A stretch of DNA of 64,000 nt from Climacteris rufus (Eukaryota > Chordata > Aves > Passeriformes > Climacteridae), in contig VZRZ01003873.1 in assembly GCA_013398175.1 (NCBI GenBank), positions 186,001 to 250,000 on the forward strand, read 5' to 3'. This document shows, piece after piece, positions 10,101-22,670 of this stretch. A model generated the notes under the pieces. That model saw nothing but the letters and a program-made list of their open reading frames with translations. It had not been told where the DNA came from and did not search any database. The stretch's first letter is position 1. Each line of letters begins with the position of its first letter. Both the position numbers and the translations under genes were made by a program.

Positions 10101-13100
10101 GCTGCTCCTCCCTGGCTGCAGAGTGAGGCTGTGCCCCCGCTCCTCCCCTGCCCTGCGGTGCCCTGGCTGTGCAGTGAGGAAGTGTGAAGGGACAGGGATG
10201 TGCTGTGCCCTCTGCATGGGGTGAGTTCACCAGAATGTTTAACAGGCAAGAGCTCAGCTCTGCTACTGCTCTGCTTTGAGCCTTGTGAGAGCAAAGAGCA
10301 TCTGTGAACAGGAGTGAGACCAAGACATCATTTCCAAAGGGAGTTCCGGGCTTTAGATTATATCTTTGCTTAATTTGTTCTCCCAGGCTAAACTCATTTC
10401 TGTGGTGATATGTGGTATCTGCTGTCTTTGTGATTTATTCTTGGAATCCAAGGCGTGAGCTGGCCAGATAAGAAACACAGTAACCACTTAGGATGATACC
10501 ATCGATAATTACTTTTAATTACTGCTTCCAGTATTTTGATTGAAAATAAAATAACACACAACAAAAGAAGCCACGTTACACAGGTTAAAGAAAGATTTCA
10601 AGAGGGAGAGTACTTGTTATTGATGCTGTGTCACTGGCCTTGTTAACTACAGAATGTGCTGCAAACTCTGGAATAAAATGATGTCTTATATGAACCTTTG
10701 TATCTATTCTTTGGGCAGGATTACTCCAGGCATGACTCTGGGTGTCACATACTGTGCACCCCCTCTGTGTCTGCATTTGGCAGTGGCAGAAGTGGGACTC
10801 GAAGAGGTGGTGTGGACCTGCCTCACAGCACACTGGCTTTCTCTGTCCTGTTGTGTGTGCAAGCTTTCTGCATTTGGAATTGATAAGTGTGATAGCTCAG
10901 CTGTGCTGGAGGTGCTAAAAGAAAAATGTCTCCCCAGGTACCAGGAGTGTGTTAGTCAACCTTTCAGGAGAGGAGTCAGTCAGGTGTGAAGGACCACAGA
11001 GAGGGAAATTTGGGAGTTTGCACTCCCTTGCAGCTACTCAGGAGATCTGGCCCCTCTGGAACAAGGGCCTGGTACAGGGCTCTGGTCCCACCCATCCTGC
11101 TGCAGTACAGAGGTTCTGTGTCTTCCCCTTCCATGCTTTTCCCTCCAGAGAGCACCAGTTTCACACTGGGCACCTGAATCTCTGCTGTCCCTTGGTGGCA
11201 GAGCAAGTAGAGCCTCCACCAGCTGGGGGAACAGGGGCTGCCTTCAGCCCCCTCAGTCCTTCCTGCAGCAGCTCCTATCCAGAGCAGGCTGCTGGGCAAA
11301 GCCAGGTGGCACAGGGCATGGAGCAAACCACCACAGTGCCCACATTTAAAAATCTCGGGCTTGCTCAGTGTTGCATCCATTTGGGGTATCAGCACAAGGA
11401 TGGGATTAGTATGTTGTCTTCTGCTAAGCTGTGCTGATTTGTAGTGCCCACTGTGCAGGGGCACTACATGAGTGTTATTTAGAGGCCCAGTGCCTACAGC
11501 CTTTGTGGTACTGTGGCTCCAAGCAGCACAGCACAGCAGGGTTTGACTGCTTGTGGTTGTTCTGAACCATGATCTTGTCCAGTTCTGGCATGCTGAGTAC
11601 CTGCAGTGTTGTGGTGAACGTCATATGGAAATAAAAACACTGTATATGGGCATCGTGTGTGGATCCAAGGAGCTACAGCAGGAGGATCTCTCAGCAGCAG
11701 CCTAACTCAGCTTTCCTCACCTCACCAAATGAAGGAGTTCCAGCAGGAGATTAAGAAAAGACAGGCTGCTAAGGAGTCATGACTTAGTATTTTTAGCGTC
11801 CCAGTTCACACCTGTAGTGCCCAGGAGTCAGGACTTGTTATAGTGAGCATTATCTAATTACATAGTGAGAAGATTTGCACTAAATGCCAAGAGAGGAGTG
11901 CCTGGAATGGCAGTATCCCATCACTGCCTGACCTACCAGAACAGGCTCTGCACTGAGCTGCCTCTGCAAAACTACTTTGTCCTCCTGAAAACCCATGGCC
12001 ACTATGGGAGGGCTGTGCAGGGAGACAGGGTGACTGCAATGAGAAGGGGTGCACAACAGGGAGTGTGTGATCTCCTGTTTGCAGTAAAGAAGCCGTGTCT
12101 TATGTAGGAGAGCAGCTGCTTTGGTCTCCTGTAGTTAGAGGGCTTGTTTGCAATGTGGTCTTGGAAACAGGAATGTGGTTCTGGTTTGGTCTTAGCTTTG
12201 TTTAGGCCATTCGGTCTCTTCATCCGGATGATGTGGATGTGAGACAAGTGAATAAAATGGATATGTTTAAAAGTATAATAGTACAGGCTCTCAGAATATC
12301 CCAGGAAGCTGCTACTTCCTGAAGCAGTCTTTACCTAGCACAGGACACTTGCAAGAAGAAAAGGTTAGTAGGGTGTTTTTGTGGATGTACATAACGTGAA
12401 GAACCTTCTGTAGGGACTACAAAAGAAATGACTCATTTTTATATTTACAGATACTAACCAAAAACAAAGGCTTAGGCAGCCTCCTTTGCCTGACAGTGAG
12501 ACATTATCAAGGGGTTTTTTTGTTCTTCTCTGTCTGTTATTCAGATTTTCCTCTGCCCCATTTTCAAAGAATAGGACAAACAGCAGTTCTTAGTTCTGTG
12601 AAGAAAGGATCTAGCCCAGTGTGTGTACAATAGGAAAGAGATCACCAGAATGGGTGGGTGGGGATGAAAATTATAAGTTTTATGTCACCAAAACCCTGCA
12701 GGGTTTCTCTCTCAGGAGAAGGTGAAGAAAGAAAATGAATACTAAACTGTGCCTGGTTCTTCTGAGGCAGGGAGACCAGCTTTGAGCCATGTCATGGAAA
12801 TTGATAAACAGTCTGTGTTGGCCCAGCACGTCTGCCAGCACCTGCCAGTGCTGTTTAGACTCTGGCACAGTTTAATTCAAGGGAGATCTTTTTGCAGGAG
12901 ATAGGAGCAGTAAAAATGATTTCAGCATGTTCTTTGCAGTGTGCTCTATTACAATGAAATCATGCACACACATGAAAAGGAAAGCCATGCTCTGTGTTTC
13001 TGGCTTGATGCTGACCTTTCAATGATTCAGAGTGGTTTGTTAGCAATGCAGTTTGTGTCTGCTTTAAAATGTTTTCTTTAACCTTATTTGTAAAACAAAT

Positions 13101-14130
13101 TTAGATTAATTTGCCTTCAAGCTCTAACTGATTCTGTAACTTGCTGTATCTTTTGAGGGAAGGGCATAGCAAGAGTCATCAGCAGGCAGAGAGCCCTGGG
13201 ACCTGCATGGTTCCTTTTCCTTTCCTTCTGCAAGGAGACAGGATGCAGCACTTATCCTCAATAAATCCACATGTCAGAAGGGCTGCACCTGAACTGTTTT
13301 GGCTATGTTATCCTGAGGGCTCTGTAGAGTATATTCCTCATTTGTCCAAAGAAATAATGATGGAAGAGAAAGCAAAAAAGAGGTACATAGGAAAAAATTA
13401 AAAATTAAATCATGGGAGAGACAGTGGAATCAGGAGCTGTCCTGCAGAGAGAGAAAAGGACAGGAAATGTCCCAAGGGGATGTGCTGGTGGGAGTGCACA
13501 GAGGAAGGGTAACACTACAGCAGCAGCAAGGGGAGAATGGGGAAAGCATAAGTGACGTAGAAATGTGTTAATGTAGCATTAAATAAAATTATCTGAAGAA
13601 AATAGTTTCTATTTGGATGCCTGAGAAACGATAGAGTAAAAAAGATGCCACAGCAATCACTCTTAAAGGTGTGAGCACCCAAACAGAAACATCCTGGGCT
13701 GTTTCCATTCCCAGGTTGTACAATTAAAATCAGGGCATCAGAAAATGCAAAAATTGTGTTAGCCAGGCTTGCTTCATTCTCTGCAGTGACTGTAGACTTC
13801 AAAACTGGCGATGAGGTGAAGAGGGGAGTCAGGCAGTCTGACACAATCTTCATCTACAGCCAATCTGGAACCAGAAACTACAAACTCTTTAGATGTGTGA
13901 AGCCCTGGGTCAGAGTCTTGTTCAAACCTGAGAGTTCAACCCCAGGCCTTGCTCCTTTCCAGTCACAGAAACCAAAGAAAGCAGGAGAAAAGCATATGAG
14001 CAATTTCCTGGTGCTGTGACAGCAGCATCTGGGCTGTTTGGGGTGACTGGGAATGTGTGGCTTGGGTGATACCTGGAGTGATGGGTGCCACCACTGGAGA
14101 GGTGTGAGGAGTGGGTTAGCCAAAAGTTAG
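7190..14130. other. Non-coding DNA, no gene recognised
   Basis: No exon, RNA gene or transposon that I can name. Reading frames are short and lack family motifs. A small AT-rich patch near 10,500-10,530 has two TAATTAC cores and might bind homeodomain proteins; nothing else stands out. The stretch may be a long ARHGEF4 intron. Confidence 0.45.
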
Positions 14131-14134
14131 AGAT

Positions 14135-14296
14135 TCTTAAACCACTTTTAAGCCTTAGGGTATTTCAAGGTCCTTAAGCCACTTTAAGGCTTTAGATGGG
14201 TTTAAAATGCTTTAAACACTGTAGGGCCTTAGATGAGTTTAAGCTGTTTAAGCTGATTTAGAGCTTTGGAATTACTTAAGTTCTCTGTCTTTAAGG
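14135..14296 (+). repeat. Degenerate TTTAA-cored repeat
   Basis: Over about 160 bases the words TTTAAG, CTTTAAG, TTTAAA and CTTAAG recur roughly every 10-25 bases, joined by GCCTTAG, GGCTTTAG and GCTTTAG. Spacing is irregular, so this is an eroded tandem array or low-complexity expansion. The TTAA cores are self-complementary. It has no coding content. Confidence 0.55.
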
Positions 14297-14299
14297 AGG

Positions 14300-16660
14300 T
14301 TTTCAGGTCCTTTGAGCTCTTAATTGCAAAGGCCTTTCTGGACATTTTGAGTGAGGATGTGGCACAAGCCCCTGCTCCTCTGACCTGGGTTCAGGGACTC
14401 TCTCCCAGGCAATGTCTGGACAGTCAGGTTTCTCTGGGTACACTTTCATACTCGTTTCTGGGGAAATAAAAAGAATGCTAGGAATTAGACATCCATGTGG
14501 TGGGGATGAATGGCTCCTCCAGATGTGTGTGAGCCTGGTGAGTGCTGGGTAGGACGAAGTGTGTGGGATCTGTGATGTCGAAGCTGTGTGGCAGTGCTGA
14601 GGAGTCCTGGCCAGGACAGAGACAGCCCTACCCCAGGGGACATCCTAATGTCCCTGTAATTACTGTGTTGGCAACTGCTAATTTTCCACCTGAATGACAG
14701 TGTTGCTGTACCTCACGGGATGCATCTCTGCCTGCCAGCTTCACATTTTCACAGCTCACTGTTTCTAAGAAGCATCTGTGGGTAATAGGAAGATACATTT
14801 CTTTCCTTCTGTGTTTTTTACTACCCTAATGTCCTAGGCCCAGGTCTGTAGGGCCAGACAGTGACACTTTCACCTGAGACTGGGGTAACTGCTCAGGAAT
14901 AGAGGCAAGTATGGCCTGGCTCCTTCCCTGCTGTGTCTTCCCAGGTGTATTTAAGGTCCTTGATGGGCTGTATCCAAACAGGATGTGTTTAAATGTCCTT
15001 GAAGGACACACATTCGCTTAATCTTTTTAAAAATCATCTCTGTGTTTGGCTGTGGGGCTTCCTGTGGCACAGCTTGATTATGCACCACAGGGAAAAGGTT
15101 CTGCTTTTATAGCAAGATTCTTGCCTGGTGCACCCAGCAGCCTGGATTAGAAATAACCTTTCTGTAAAGCCTTCAGCTCATGGCCACCCTCCATCCACCT
15201 GTCTTTGTTGCAGCTTCAAGGTCTGTTTAGTTTGTGCTGGCCTAGAAACTCTTCCCACGTTTGATTCATGCTGCTCTTTGTGCCTTGCCTAGTTCTCCTC
15301 TCTCTTTCTGAGTCGTTCCTGGTATTTTGGCCCTCTGACCCTGATGGAGAAGCCAATGTTTTCTTAAATGGCTCTGCAGAGACATTCCTGAGGAGCGGCT
15401 CCTTTAGTCAGTCACTCGTGTTAGATATTGCTTGTGTTACATTTGTCAGCATAGAATTTCTTCTGCCATTTTGTCACCCTGTCACTCAGCATTGTATCTA
15501 CTTGTTTAGAAAGAGTGAAAGTATATTTCACTTATGACAGAAAATAAATGTGTTATACACAGAAGTTTCAACATGGAAATGTCCTCTGTAAAATGGTTTG
15601 ACAGGTTAAAATGGAAGCTACTTTACAGCTTTGCTTACTGTACGTGCTACCAACAACTGCAATGTGCAACTATAAAATGTGATACAGACAACCTGTCACA
15701 GAGTACTGAGAGGTTTTAAAAGGGCTTTGCTCATGGTGTTTCCTTTTGCCAAAACTTAAGTATCTTAGTTCCTCAAATCAGCAGTCCCTCGACAGCCAGG
15801 TCATGGGAGGGTGATGGTTTGAGCACTGAGGGCAGTGACAGGATCTTGATGATTTAGGTGTCCTCCTCAGCTACAGGTGACTATCCCCACTCTTTCATAA
15901 GAATTTTCCTGGCCTATTTCAGCCAAAAGTAAAATGGTTGTCAGCAATTTCAGTTGTTTTCCTTTGCATTGTAAGGCTCAGCTCCCACATCATAGGTGAG
16001 GAACTGAGGACTTCTTGCGTCCCTGTGGAGTTTGAAGGGTCACAGGGTGGACACTCAGGTGGACACACACCTGGCACAGGCTCCCTCGTGCCAGGCTCCT
16101 CACACACAGGTTCACTCAACGTGAAGCACAGCACAGCTCTGCCTCCTCCACTTCCCTCAGGGGTTGCTTCCCTCCTCCTGGAGCACTGGATGAAGGGAGC
16201 TCTCCAAGCTTCTCCTTGCCTGCTGTGGGGGGGACCCTCCTCCTCTTCCCATCTGTTTAAACCACTTCTGAGGGGAGTCAGGACTCAGATGATATAAATA
16301 AAAGGGAATAATGTAATTAATGGCAGTCAGAATGGTTTTGTGGAAAATAGTTCTTACCAAATAAATGTGATGACAAATTTTGAATGTTTGGTAAATGGAG
16401 GCAGCTGTACTAGATGTCACATGAGGAATTTAACTACAGGCACTGATTAAAAAAGCACTGTGGAATATCAGTGTAGCACACTTAGCTGGATTAAGATCTT
16501 TGTTGACTGACGTCTTAGATTCGTTAAGGAGAATCACTGTCAAATTAAAATATTTTGAATGGAGATCTGCAGTGCTTGGTAAATGCCTGAGAGTCCTCCA
16601 CTATCCATAATCAGTCTGTACAGGCTGTGCTGAGAAAGGGCAGCTGACACTGTGGGCAAA
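14300..16660. other. Non-coding DNA, no gene recognised
   Basis: Ordinary AT/GC-mixed sequence with no supported exon or named repeat. Confidence 0.4.
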
Positions 16661-16669
16661 AGGGCACCA

Positions 16670-16900
16670 AATGCCAGGAGCAGGGCTGGGCTGGGGCACG
16701 GCGTGGGCCTGCGCTGCCGTGGCAGGGAGCGCGAGCTCTGCCCCCGCGGGGACACGCGCCTGCTGCCACCCTGGGCAGGCCTTGGGCACCCTGCAGCGTG
16801 GGCAGGGCAGCAGCAGCAAGCAGTGGAGGGTTTGCAGTGCCTGCAGAGCTGTGGCAGTGGTTCTGGCACCCTGCAGCCAGGCAGCAAGTCTAGTCTAGCA
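16670..16900. promoter_or_regulatory. Small CpG cluster in a CpG-poor region
   Basis: About ten CpGs fall within 16,697-16,770 (CACGGCGTGG, GCGCTGCCGTGG, GCGCGAGC, CCGCGGGGACACGCGCC), while the surrounding kilobases are CpG-poor. This could be a minor promoter or enhancer for a short ARHGEF4 transcript, about 5.8 kb upstream of the SH3 exon. No TATA box or clear first exon was found, so the functional reading is weak. Confidence 0.25.
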
Positions 16901-19900
16901 GAGCTAGCCCAAATTGCTGCCTGGCAGTGAAGGGAGACGGGAACCCCAGGGGCTTGGTTAACTCGGCATGCTGAGAGAGGTGCTGAAGATGAACCTCCCT
17001 GGGGTGCCTGTCTCTGCCCACAGGGGGAGATGCTCCAGAAAGACAATCCAGATAACTCATTGAGACTCAGTGCCTGCTGTTCAGATGACAGAAGCTCTGC
17101 AAGGTAAATTTAATCTCTGTTGCCCATCATTAGACAGTGAAGCTAAAAGTTTTGAGAGGAAGCAAGAGCAAACTGTCAGGATGGTTTCAAAACTATCCCA
17201 TGGGTTTGGTTCAAGGCAGAGGCCAGTTGGCTTCTGCCCATGTTCAGAGAAAACAAGTATTTGTGTGAATGAAGCACTACTTTGGGCCAAGTGTGTAACA
17301 TTTTTCTTTTACTCCTCTGCTGCACCTTGCATGAGAGAGGCAGAGGAGAAGCTCTGGAAGCAAAGTGACTGGTGAAGGAACTGGAGCTGTGAGGGGCTTT
17401 GTCTCTGGGGTCAGGACTGCTGCAGTTTGATGTGCTGAGCCAGTCTGGCTTTAGTCTGTAACTCACAAGCTCAGGGGGTCAAGCAATGAGCAGAGGCTTC
17501 ATGGCAACCATTTTAGCTCACTGGGAAAGGCTGGGTTCAGGTGCTGTTCGTGAACATGTCTGGTTTAGGGTCTCAGAGCCGAAAAATAAATTCCATTCTT
17601 TCCTTTCCCCAGTTCTTTTAATGCTCCTGGGTTTATTCTTTAGCTCTGCGTGATCCAGTGTACTTGGCATTGTCAAGAGAAAGCTATTCAAATTTTATTC
17701 AAATAGAAAGGAGTAGCTCAAAGATAAATATTTCCTGAAGGCATCTTCATCCCTCCTTCTGTAAGTTGCTGAGATCTTTTATCTCTGTTAATATTGCCTG
17801 GAGCTCCTGTCAGAACAAGACCAGGACATACAAGGTAATTATGTCAAGGTGTCCAGCCTGAGACAGACAGGAACCAAGTAGCTGGAATGCAAACAAGCCC
17901 ACAGAATGGGCCTTGACATGCCAGATCTGTTTGCCCACGTGTAATGGACTTAATTTGGGGCACCTACGTGCAGTGGCCCTGGCTGCACGTCCTCCCTGAC
18001 AGCCTCTGCGTAGCCACCGCTCAGAGGAGTGAGGCATCAGTCCCTCCCTCCAGCTGTGCCACGGGGAGGAACTGCCCCAGCACCCTCCCCTGGCAGGGAG
18101 GGCTGCAACAGGAGGCTGGGGCTGCACTGGGGACACAGAAAGGCCAGGGCAGTAGCAGAGCTGCTCTCGATTTTCTGTTTCAAAGCATCAGTGTTAGTGC
18201 TGCCTTTGGGTTGTAAATGCTGTTGTCTACAAACTTAAATGTTGTTATAAACAAAGAAAAAAAGCTGATTTGTGATTGTTTCCCCCACTGCCAGCTGCAG
18301 GAGCTAGAGCAGCTGTGGGGTGGCTGGTTTGCATTCTCTGTCTTCTAACATTTCTCTTCTAGACACTGGTTTGGGACTCTTCAAGAACATGTACTGAGTT
18401 GTCCTTGACATTGCAAAGCCAGCACATAAATGTTGTTTCATATGGAAATTAGTAGTTATTTTTCAAACCTTGCCTTAATTGCAAAGATCAAAGCTGTGGT
18501 GAGCTGAGCCCTTTGAGCCGAGGAGGTGCCGTGCTTGGCACTGTGAGCATTGCCTTCCCTGCCCCTCTGGAAGCTCAGCAGCTCCCCCAGGGTAGCCGGG
18601 TGACTGTGCCACCTCTCACACATTCTGCCAAAACCCCTTTACCTGCCGGTGTGTTTGTCCCTCCTGGGAGAGGGAGGGCCCTGACCCTCTTTCCCCACAG
18701 CGTGCCCTGGGGGAGGCTGGGGCAGTGCTGTGAGCCAGCTGGGGCAGCTCTCCTTGCTGCAGTGAGAGGTGGCACCGTAGGTGCTCCTGTGCCGTGGAAT
18801 GCCAGTCCTGGCTCACAGCTACCCACCAGTACCTGCTCTGGGAAAGGGGCTGTCTGACTGGCTGTGTTTGGTATTTCTGTACCAGCCTAGGAATTGGAAT
18901 GGATACAATGGAAAATAATAATATAAGGCACAGCCTGAACTGCAAAAGAAGCACAAGCCCTGCCCACGGTGATCACTCAGCATCCAGCTCTGCCCCTGCC
19001 CACCCTGGGGTACCAGCACAGGGGGAAGCAGGGCAGGGAGGGGACCAGGCAGAGCCTGTCAGCCTGAACACACGAAGGTGTGCTGAGTGCTGCTGTATTA
19101 ATTGAGATAATCCCATGAACAGATGCATTTTTTTTTCTCTTTATTTCATGCTTTCTTCCATATGGATCATTCCTCCCTAGAAGCATGGTGTTTGTTGTCA
19201 GTTAAACAAATCCTGGCCTGTTGTTCAGGTGTATTTTATTTACTCCTTTGCATGAGAACTGGCAGTGTCTTGCCTGCTTGCCTCTATTTGGCCAGGCTGG
19301 TGATCCTGCAGTTGTGACTTCCCATATTTTATAAATCATATCCGCAGTATGACTGTTGTTGAATAGAGAAAATGTAAGATTTTAATATTAATGGCTGCAT
19401 TAAAATACCAGCTGAGGATTCTCTAGTCAGCCCCATGGCTTTCAGTGACTCTGAGTAGAACCATGTGGCTCTGTCCCCTTGTGAGCTGCGTGTATCAGCC
19501 CTATGTGCTGTTATTGCTAGGTCAGGCTTGGTCTCTTGTCTTCTCATCAAGATGCCACGATGTGACAGCTTGGTGCTGTGTGGTATTAATGCCTTCACAT
19601 CATCAGTGCTCTGTTTTTGTGATCATCACAATGCTGGAGGAAGTCCACTTAGTCTCTCTGGTCATGGCCACAGTGTGTGTGCCAGCCTCCACGTGGTACT
19701 GGGAGCACTGCTCCACAGTGGCACATTTAAGCACACAGAGCCATGTTCTTTTTGTCCTGGTCACAGTCTCGATGTTGGAAAGCCTGCTGGATGCCACTCT
19801 TCCCAAAGGCTTACCCAGCTTATGTCCATTGTCTGAGCAACAGCCACCCCTTCCCTGCAGGGATGTGTAACTCAGCAGGGCAGCAGCTGTGGTGTGAGCT

Positions 19901-20340
19901 GCTGTGGGGCTCACCTAAGTGCAGGTGAGTGCCCAGTGCTCTGAGTGAGATCAGAGTATTTCCCTGGCTCCCCTCCACAGGGCTGGCCAAGTGCTCAGCT
20001 CCAGCCACCCCATCACCCCGTTACTGCTCTCCCTTCTTGCAGCAGGAGGAGCTGGGCTCAGCTTGTGGTCTGCACAGTCCCTGAAGTCCTAAATCCAATG
20101 GATGGGTTGTGCACAGGCACATTGCCCACAGCAGCAGCAGAGCTCTTTTGTGAGAGCAGCTACACCCGCTGTCACCCCCAGCCCAGCTGCTCTTCTGGAG
20201 CTCAAGTCTCATAGCCAAGTTGGGAAAATACACATTTACATCCACTCTCTTCCCTACTCTAGCTGTCAACTGCTTTGTGTTAAAAAGCTAAACCCTCTGA
20301 ATTACTGAGGGTGCACTCAATCCCCTCATCCAGATCATGG
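16901..20340. other. Non-coding DNA, no gene recognised
   Basis: No supported exon. Several frames of 80-140 codons on both strands lack known motifs and look like chance frames in GC-rich DNA. Probably an intron of the ARHGEF4 transcription unit. Confidence 0.4.
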
Positions 20341-20345
20341 ATAAA

Positions 20346-21063
20346 TATATTCAGAGACTCATAGAATATCCTGAATTGGAAGGGACACACAAGGATCGTC
20401 TCCTGGCCCTGCACAGGACACCCCAAGGATCCCACCCTGTGCCCAAGGATGTCCACATATTCCTTGAGCTTTGTCAGCACTGGGGCTGTGATCATTCCCT
20501 GGGGAGCCCATTCAGTGCCTGACCACCCTCTGGGGGAAGAACCTTTTCCAAATATCCAGCCTAAACCTGCCCTGACACAGCTTCAGGCCATTCCCAGGGG
20601 TCCTGTCCCTGGTCACCAGAGAGCAGAGATCAGTGCTTGCCCCTCCAGAGAGGGGGGAATACTCAACCCTGTCATCAAACTCCCTCATCAACACTCCCTC
20701 ATCAACACTCCCTCATCAACACTCCCTCACATACGGGGTTCCCCCACTGCCTCTCCCTCCATGACTGTTCCTCCTGAAGGACTTATGGCCACCCACTGCA
20801 GCACTCCAGTTGTGGGAGTCATCCCACCACGTTTCTGTGATGGCAGCTGTTTGTTTCCCATCCTGTGTGCTTTGGTGTAGATGCACTTCAGTTGGGCTGA
20901 TCCTGCCACCTTTCTGGGGGGGAGAAGCTCTAATTTCTACATGACCATTGTCAGGCACTTTAGTGATTTTTAACACATCAATAACCCTTTTGTTTTTGCT
21001 GCCACATGGATCTCCATCCCTTACTTCCACGGAAATATACACAGCATCACTCCACTGCACCCC
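20346..21063 (-). mobile_element. CR1 retrotransposon, internally deleted copy
   Basis: Read on the minus strand, this begins with a CR1 leader and the start of ORF2 (AQLKCIYTKAHRMGNKQ, about 20,850-20,905). It runs into the endonuclease domain (AITETWWDDSHNWSA, about 20,800-20,845, then GGHKSFRRNSHGGRG) and breaks off near 20,727. It resumes near 20,672 with the C-terminal end of ORF2 (EYSPLSGGASTDLCSLV, RFRLDIWKRFFPQRVV) and the 3' tail ending in TATTCTATGAG at about 20,350. The rest of the endonuclease and all of the reverse transcriptase are missing. About 16 codons are also missing between GNKQ and AITETW, with a frame change. It is a dead copy that marks the genome as avian. Confidence 0.85.
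20673..20728 (+). repeat. 14-bp tandem repeat at the CR1 deletion junction
   Basis: Three perfect copies and one 13-base copy of ATCAACACTCCCTC lie head to tail. They sit exactly between the two retained CR1 pieces, so they probably arose with or after the internal deletion. Confidence 0.8.
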
Positions 21064-21069
21064 ATGTAG

Positions 21070-22490
21070 CTCTAGCTACACACTGGCTGTGTAGATAAGT
21101 GGAAACCTCTCACCCTCTCCTTCCCCATCATCCTGTTATTTTTGTCAGAATAAAAACACTGCATTAAGCTGTTTCTGGTTCAGTGAAGGGGCATTTGCTG
21201 TCCAAAGGCAGACTGCATTTGAATTTTCTTTCAAATGCCTCGTTAACTCTGTTCTGATTTACTCAGTTCACTATTATCCTGACGTTCCTTTACAACCTGC
21301 ATCTTTCTCCTTTGTGGAGAGGCAGACCCAGTAACCGAGAGCAGTGGGAGCTACGGGTGACCGAGCAGCCCAAGGTGCATGGATGCCCGTGCATTGTGTG
21401 CTGTGGAGACACTGCTGCAGTGCTGGGAGATACACCAGGGACTGTGGGCTCAGCACAGCTTCTCTCTTTCTCCCTTCTGCCTCACAGACTGTCTTCCTCT
21501 TGTCTTCCCATAATTCACTGTTGCACCATTTTCCTGGAGTAAAATAGGCTGTCACTGCCACTCCGCAATGGCCAAGTGCTTTGTAGCGGAACTCCTTATG
21601 CACCCCACCTTCTGGGACAAATCCTCGGTGTTCAGACAGTTGCAGCTATGCTCAGGCCCCAGGAACTGTGTGCATGTCCTCTGCAGTTGCTGAAATCCAA
21701 GGGAGACTCTGACCTGATAAACTGGTGGCATCAGGCACTGCTGCTGTGGTGGGCAGCAGGACCAGCCCACAGACACAGCACTGCAACAGCACCCAGGTGT
21801 CACTTGGCTGCCCCACAGCTGAGGTGTGAATGGTCGAGAACAGCATCAGGCACAGCACCACTGTGCTCAGGAGCCTCTGGCAGCTTCTAGCCACCTGGGC
21901 TTTGCTTTTGCTTTGGGGCTTTTTAATTGTTGGGGGTGCTGTTTTTCCTAGAGTAGGGCCTCTATGGGGCATGTAGTAAATAACTGTTGTTCCTCAGTAC
22001 AACGACTTAAAACTTCCCAGGAGCCTTATTTTAAGCATTGTAAGTGCTAAGTTTAACCACCTTAAAGGCTTCAGGCTCTGCCCATCATGGAGTAGCTCTG
22101 AGGCCTCAGAATGCTTTCTGCTCTGAAGTCTGTCTCTAAATATTGATGCTCAAGGTTTTATTTCAAGGCTTTCCAAAGCAGAGCGGCACTGGCAGCACCA
22201 GAGCATCCTCCACAAACAAGGTACCACTGAGCCTCCTTTACTGGCTGAGGCAAAGTCAGCAGTGTGAAATGCCAGAGCATCAAATGTTTGTTTTTATGGT
22301 AGTAAATGTCGTGTCCAGGTGATTCCGAACAAGAGCAGGGTCAGGCAAAGCAACTGCCGGCCCTGCAGCAGCTCCTCTGCTCACTGCTCTGGGCAGTGCA
22401 GGGTTCCCAGCACGTGTGTGGCTCAGCAGGCACGGTGCCACCCGGTGCTGCCTTCCCAGGGGACTGACAGTGTGACCTCTGTGCCCACAG
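21070..22490. other. ARHGEF4 intron DNA upstream of the SH3 exon
   Basis: No exon found. The sequence ends in a proper acceptor, GTGCCCACAG, at 22,490. The codon phase at that acceptor is 0, so an upstream coding exon or an alternative start exon must end in phase 0. I could not find one. Confidence 0.5.
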
Positions 22491-22670
22491 CTCATCAGCG
22501 ATGGCAGCGTGGTGTACGCAGAGGCCCTGTGGGACCACGTCACCATGGACGACCAAGAGCTGGGATTCAAGGCCGGCGATGTCATCGAAGTGATGGATGC
22601 CACCAACAAGGAGTGGTGGTGGGGGAGGATCCTGGACAGTGAAGGCTGGTTTCCAGCCAGCTTCGTTCGG
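22491..22670 (+). CDS. ARHGEF4: ARHGEF4 exon: SH3 domain
   Basis: Sixty codons, phase 0 at both ends, bounded by CCCACAG and GTAAGACC. It encodes nearly the whole SH3 fold: the ALWDHV variant of the ALYDY motif, the acidic RT loop (DDQE), KAGDVIEVM, the WWWG tryptophan cluster and WFPASFVR. In ASEF-family exchange factors this domain packs on the DH domain and blocks it. Because the exon is symmetric, skipping it would keep the frame. Confidence 0.95.

Noticed and set aside
13515..14019. Overlapping frames of 112 (-) and 87 (+) codons
   Set aside because: No motif or splice context. Both strands are open, as expected of chance.
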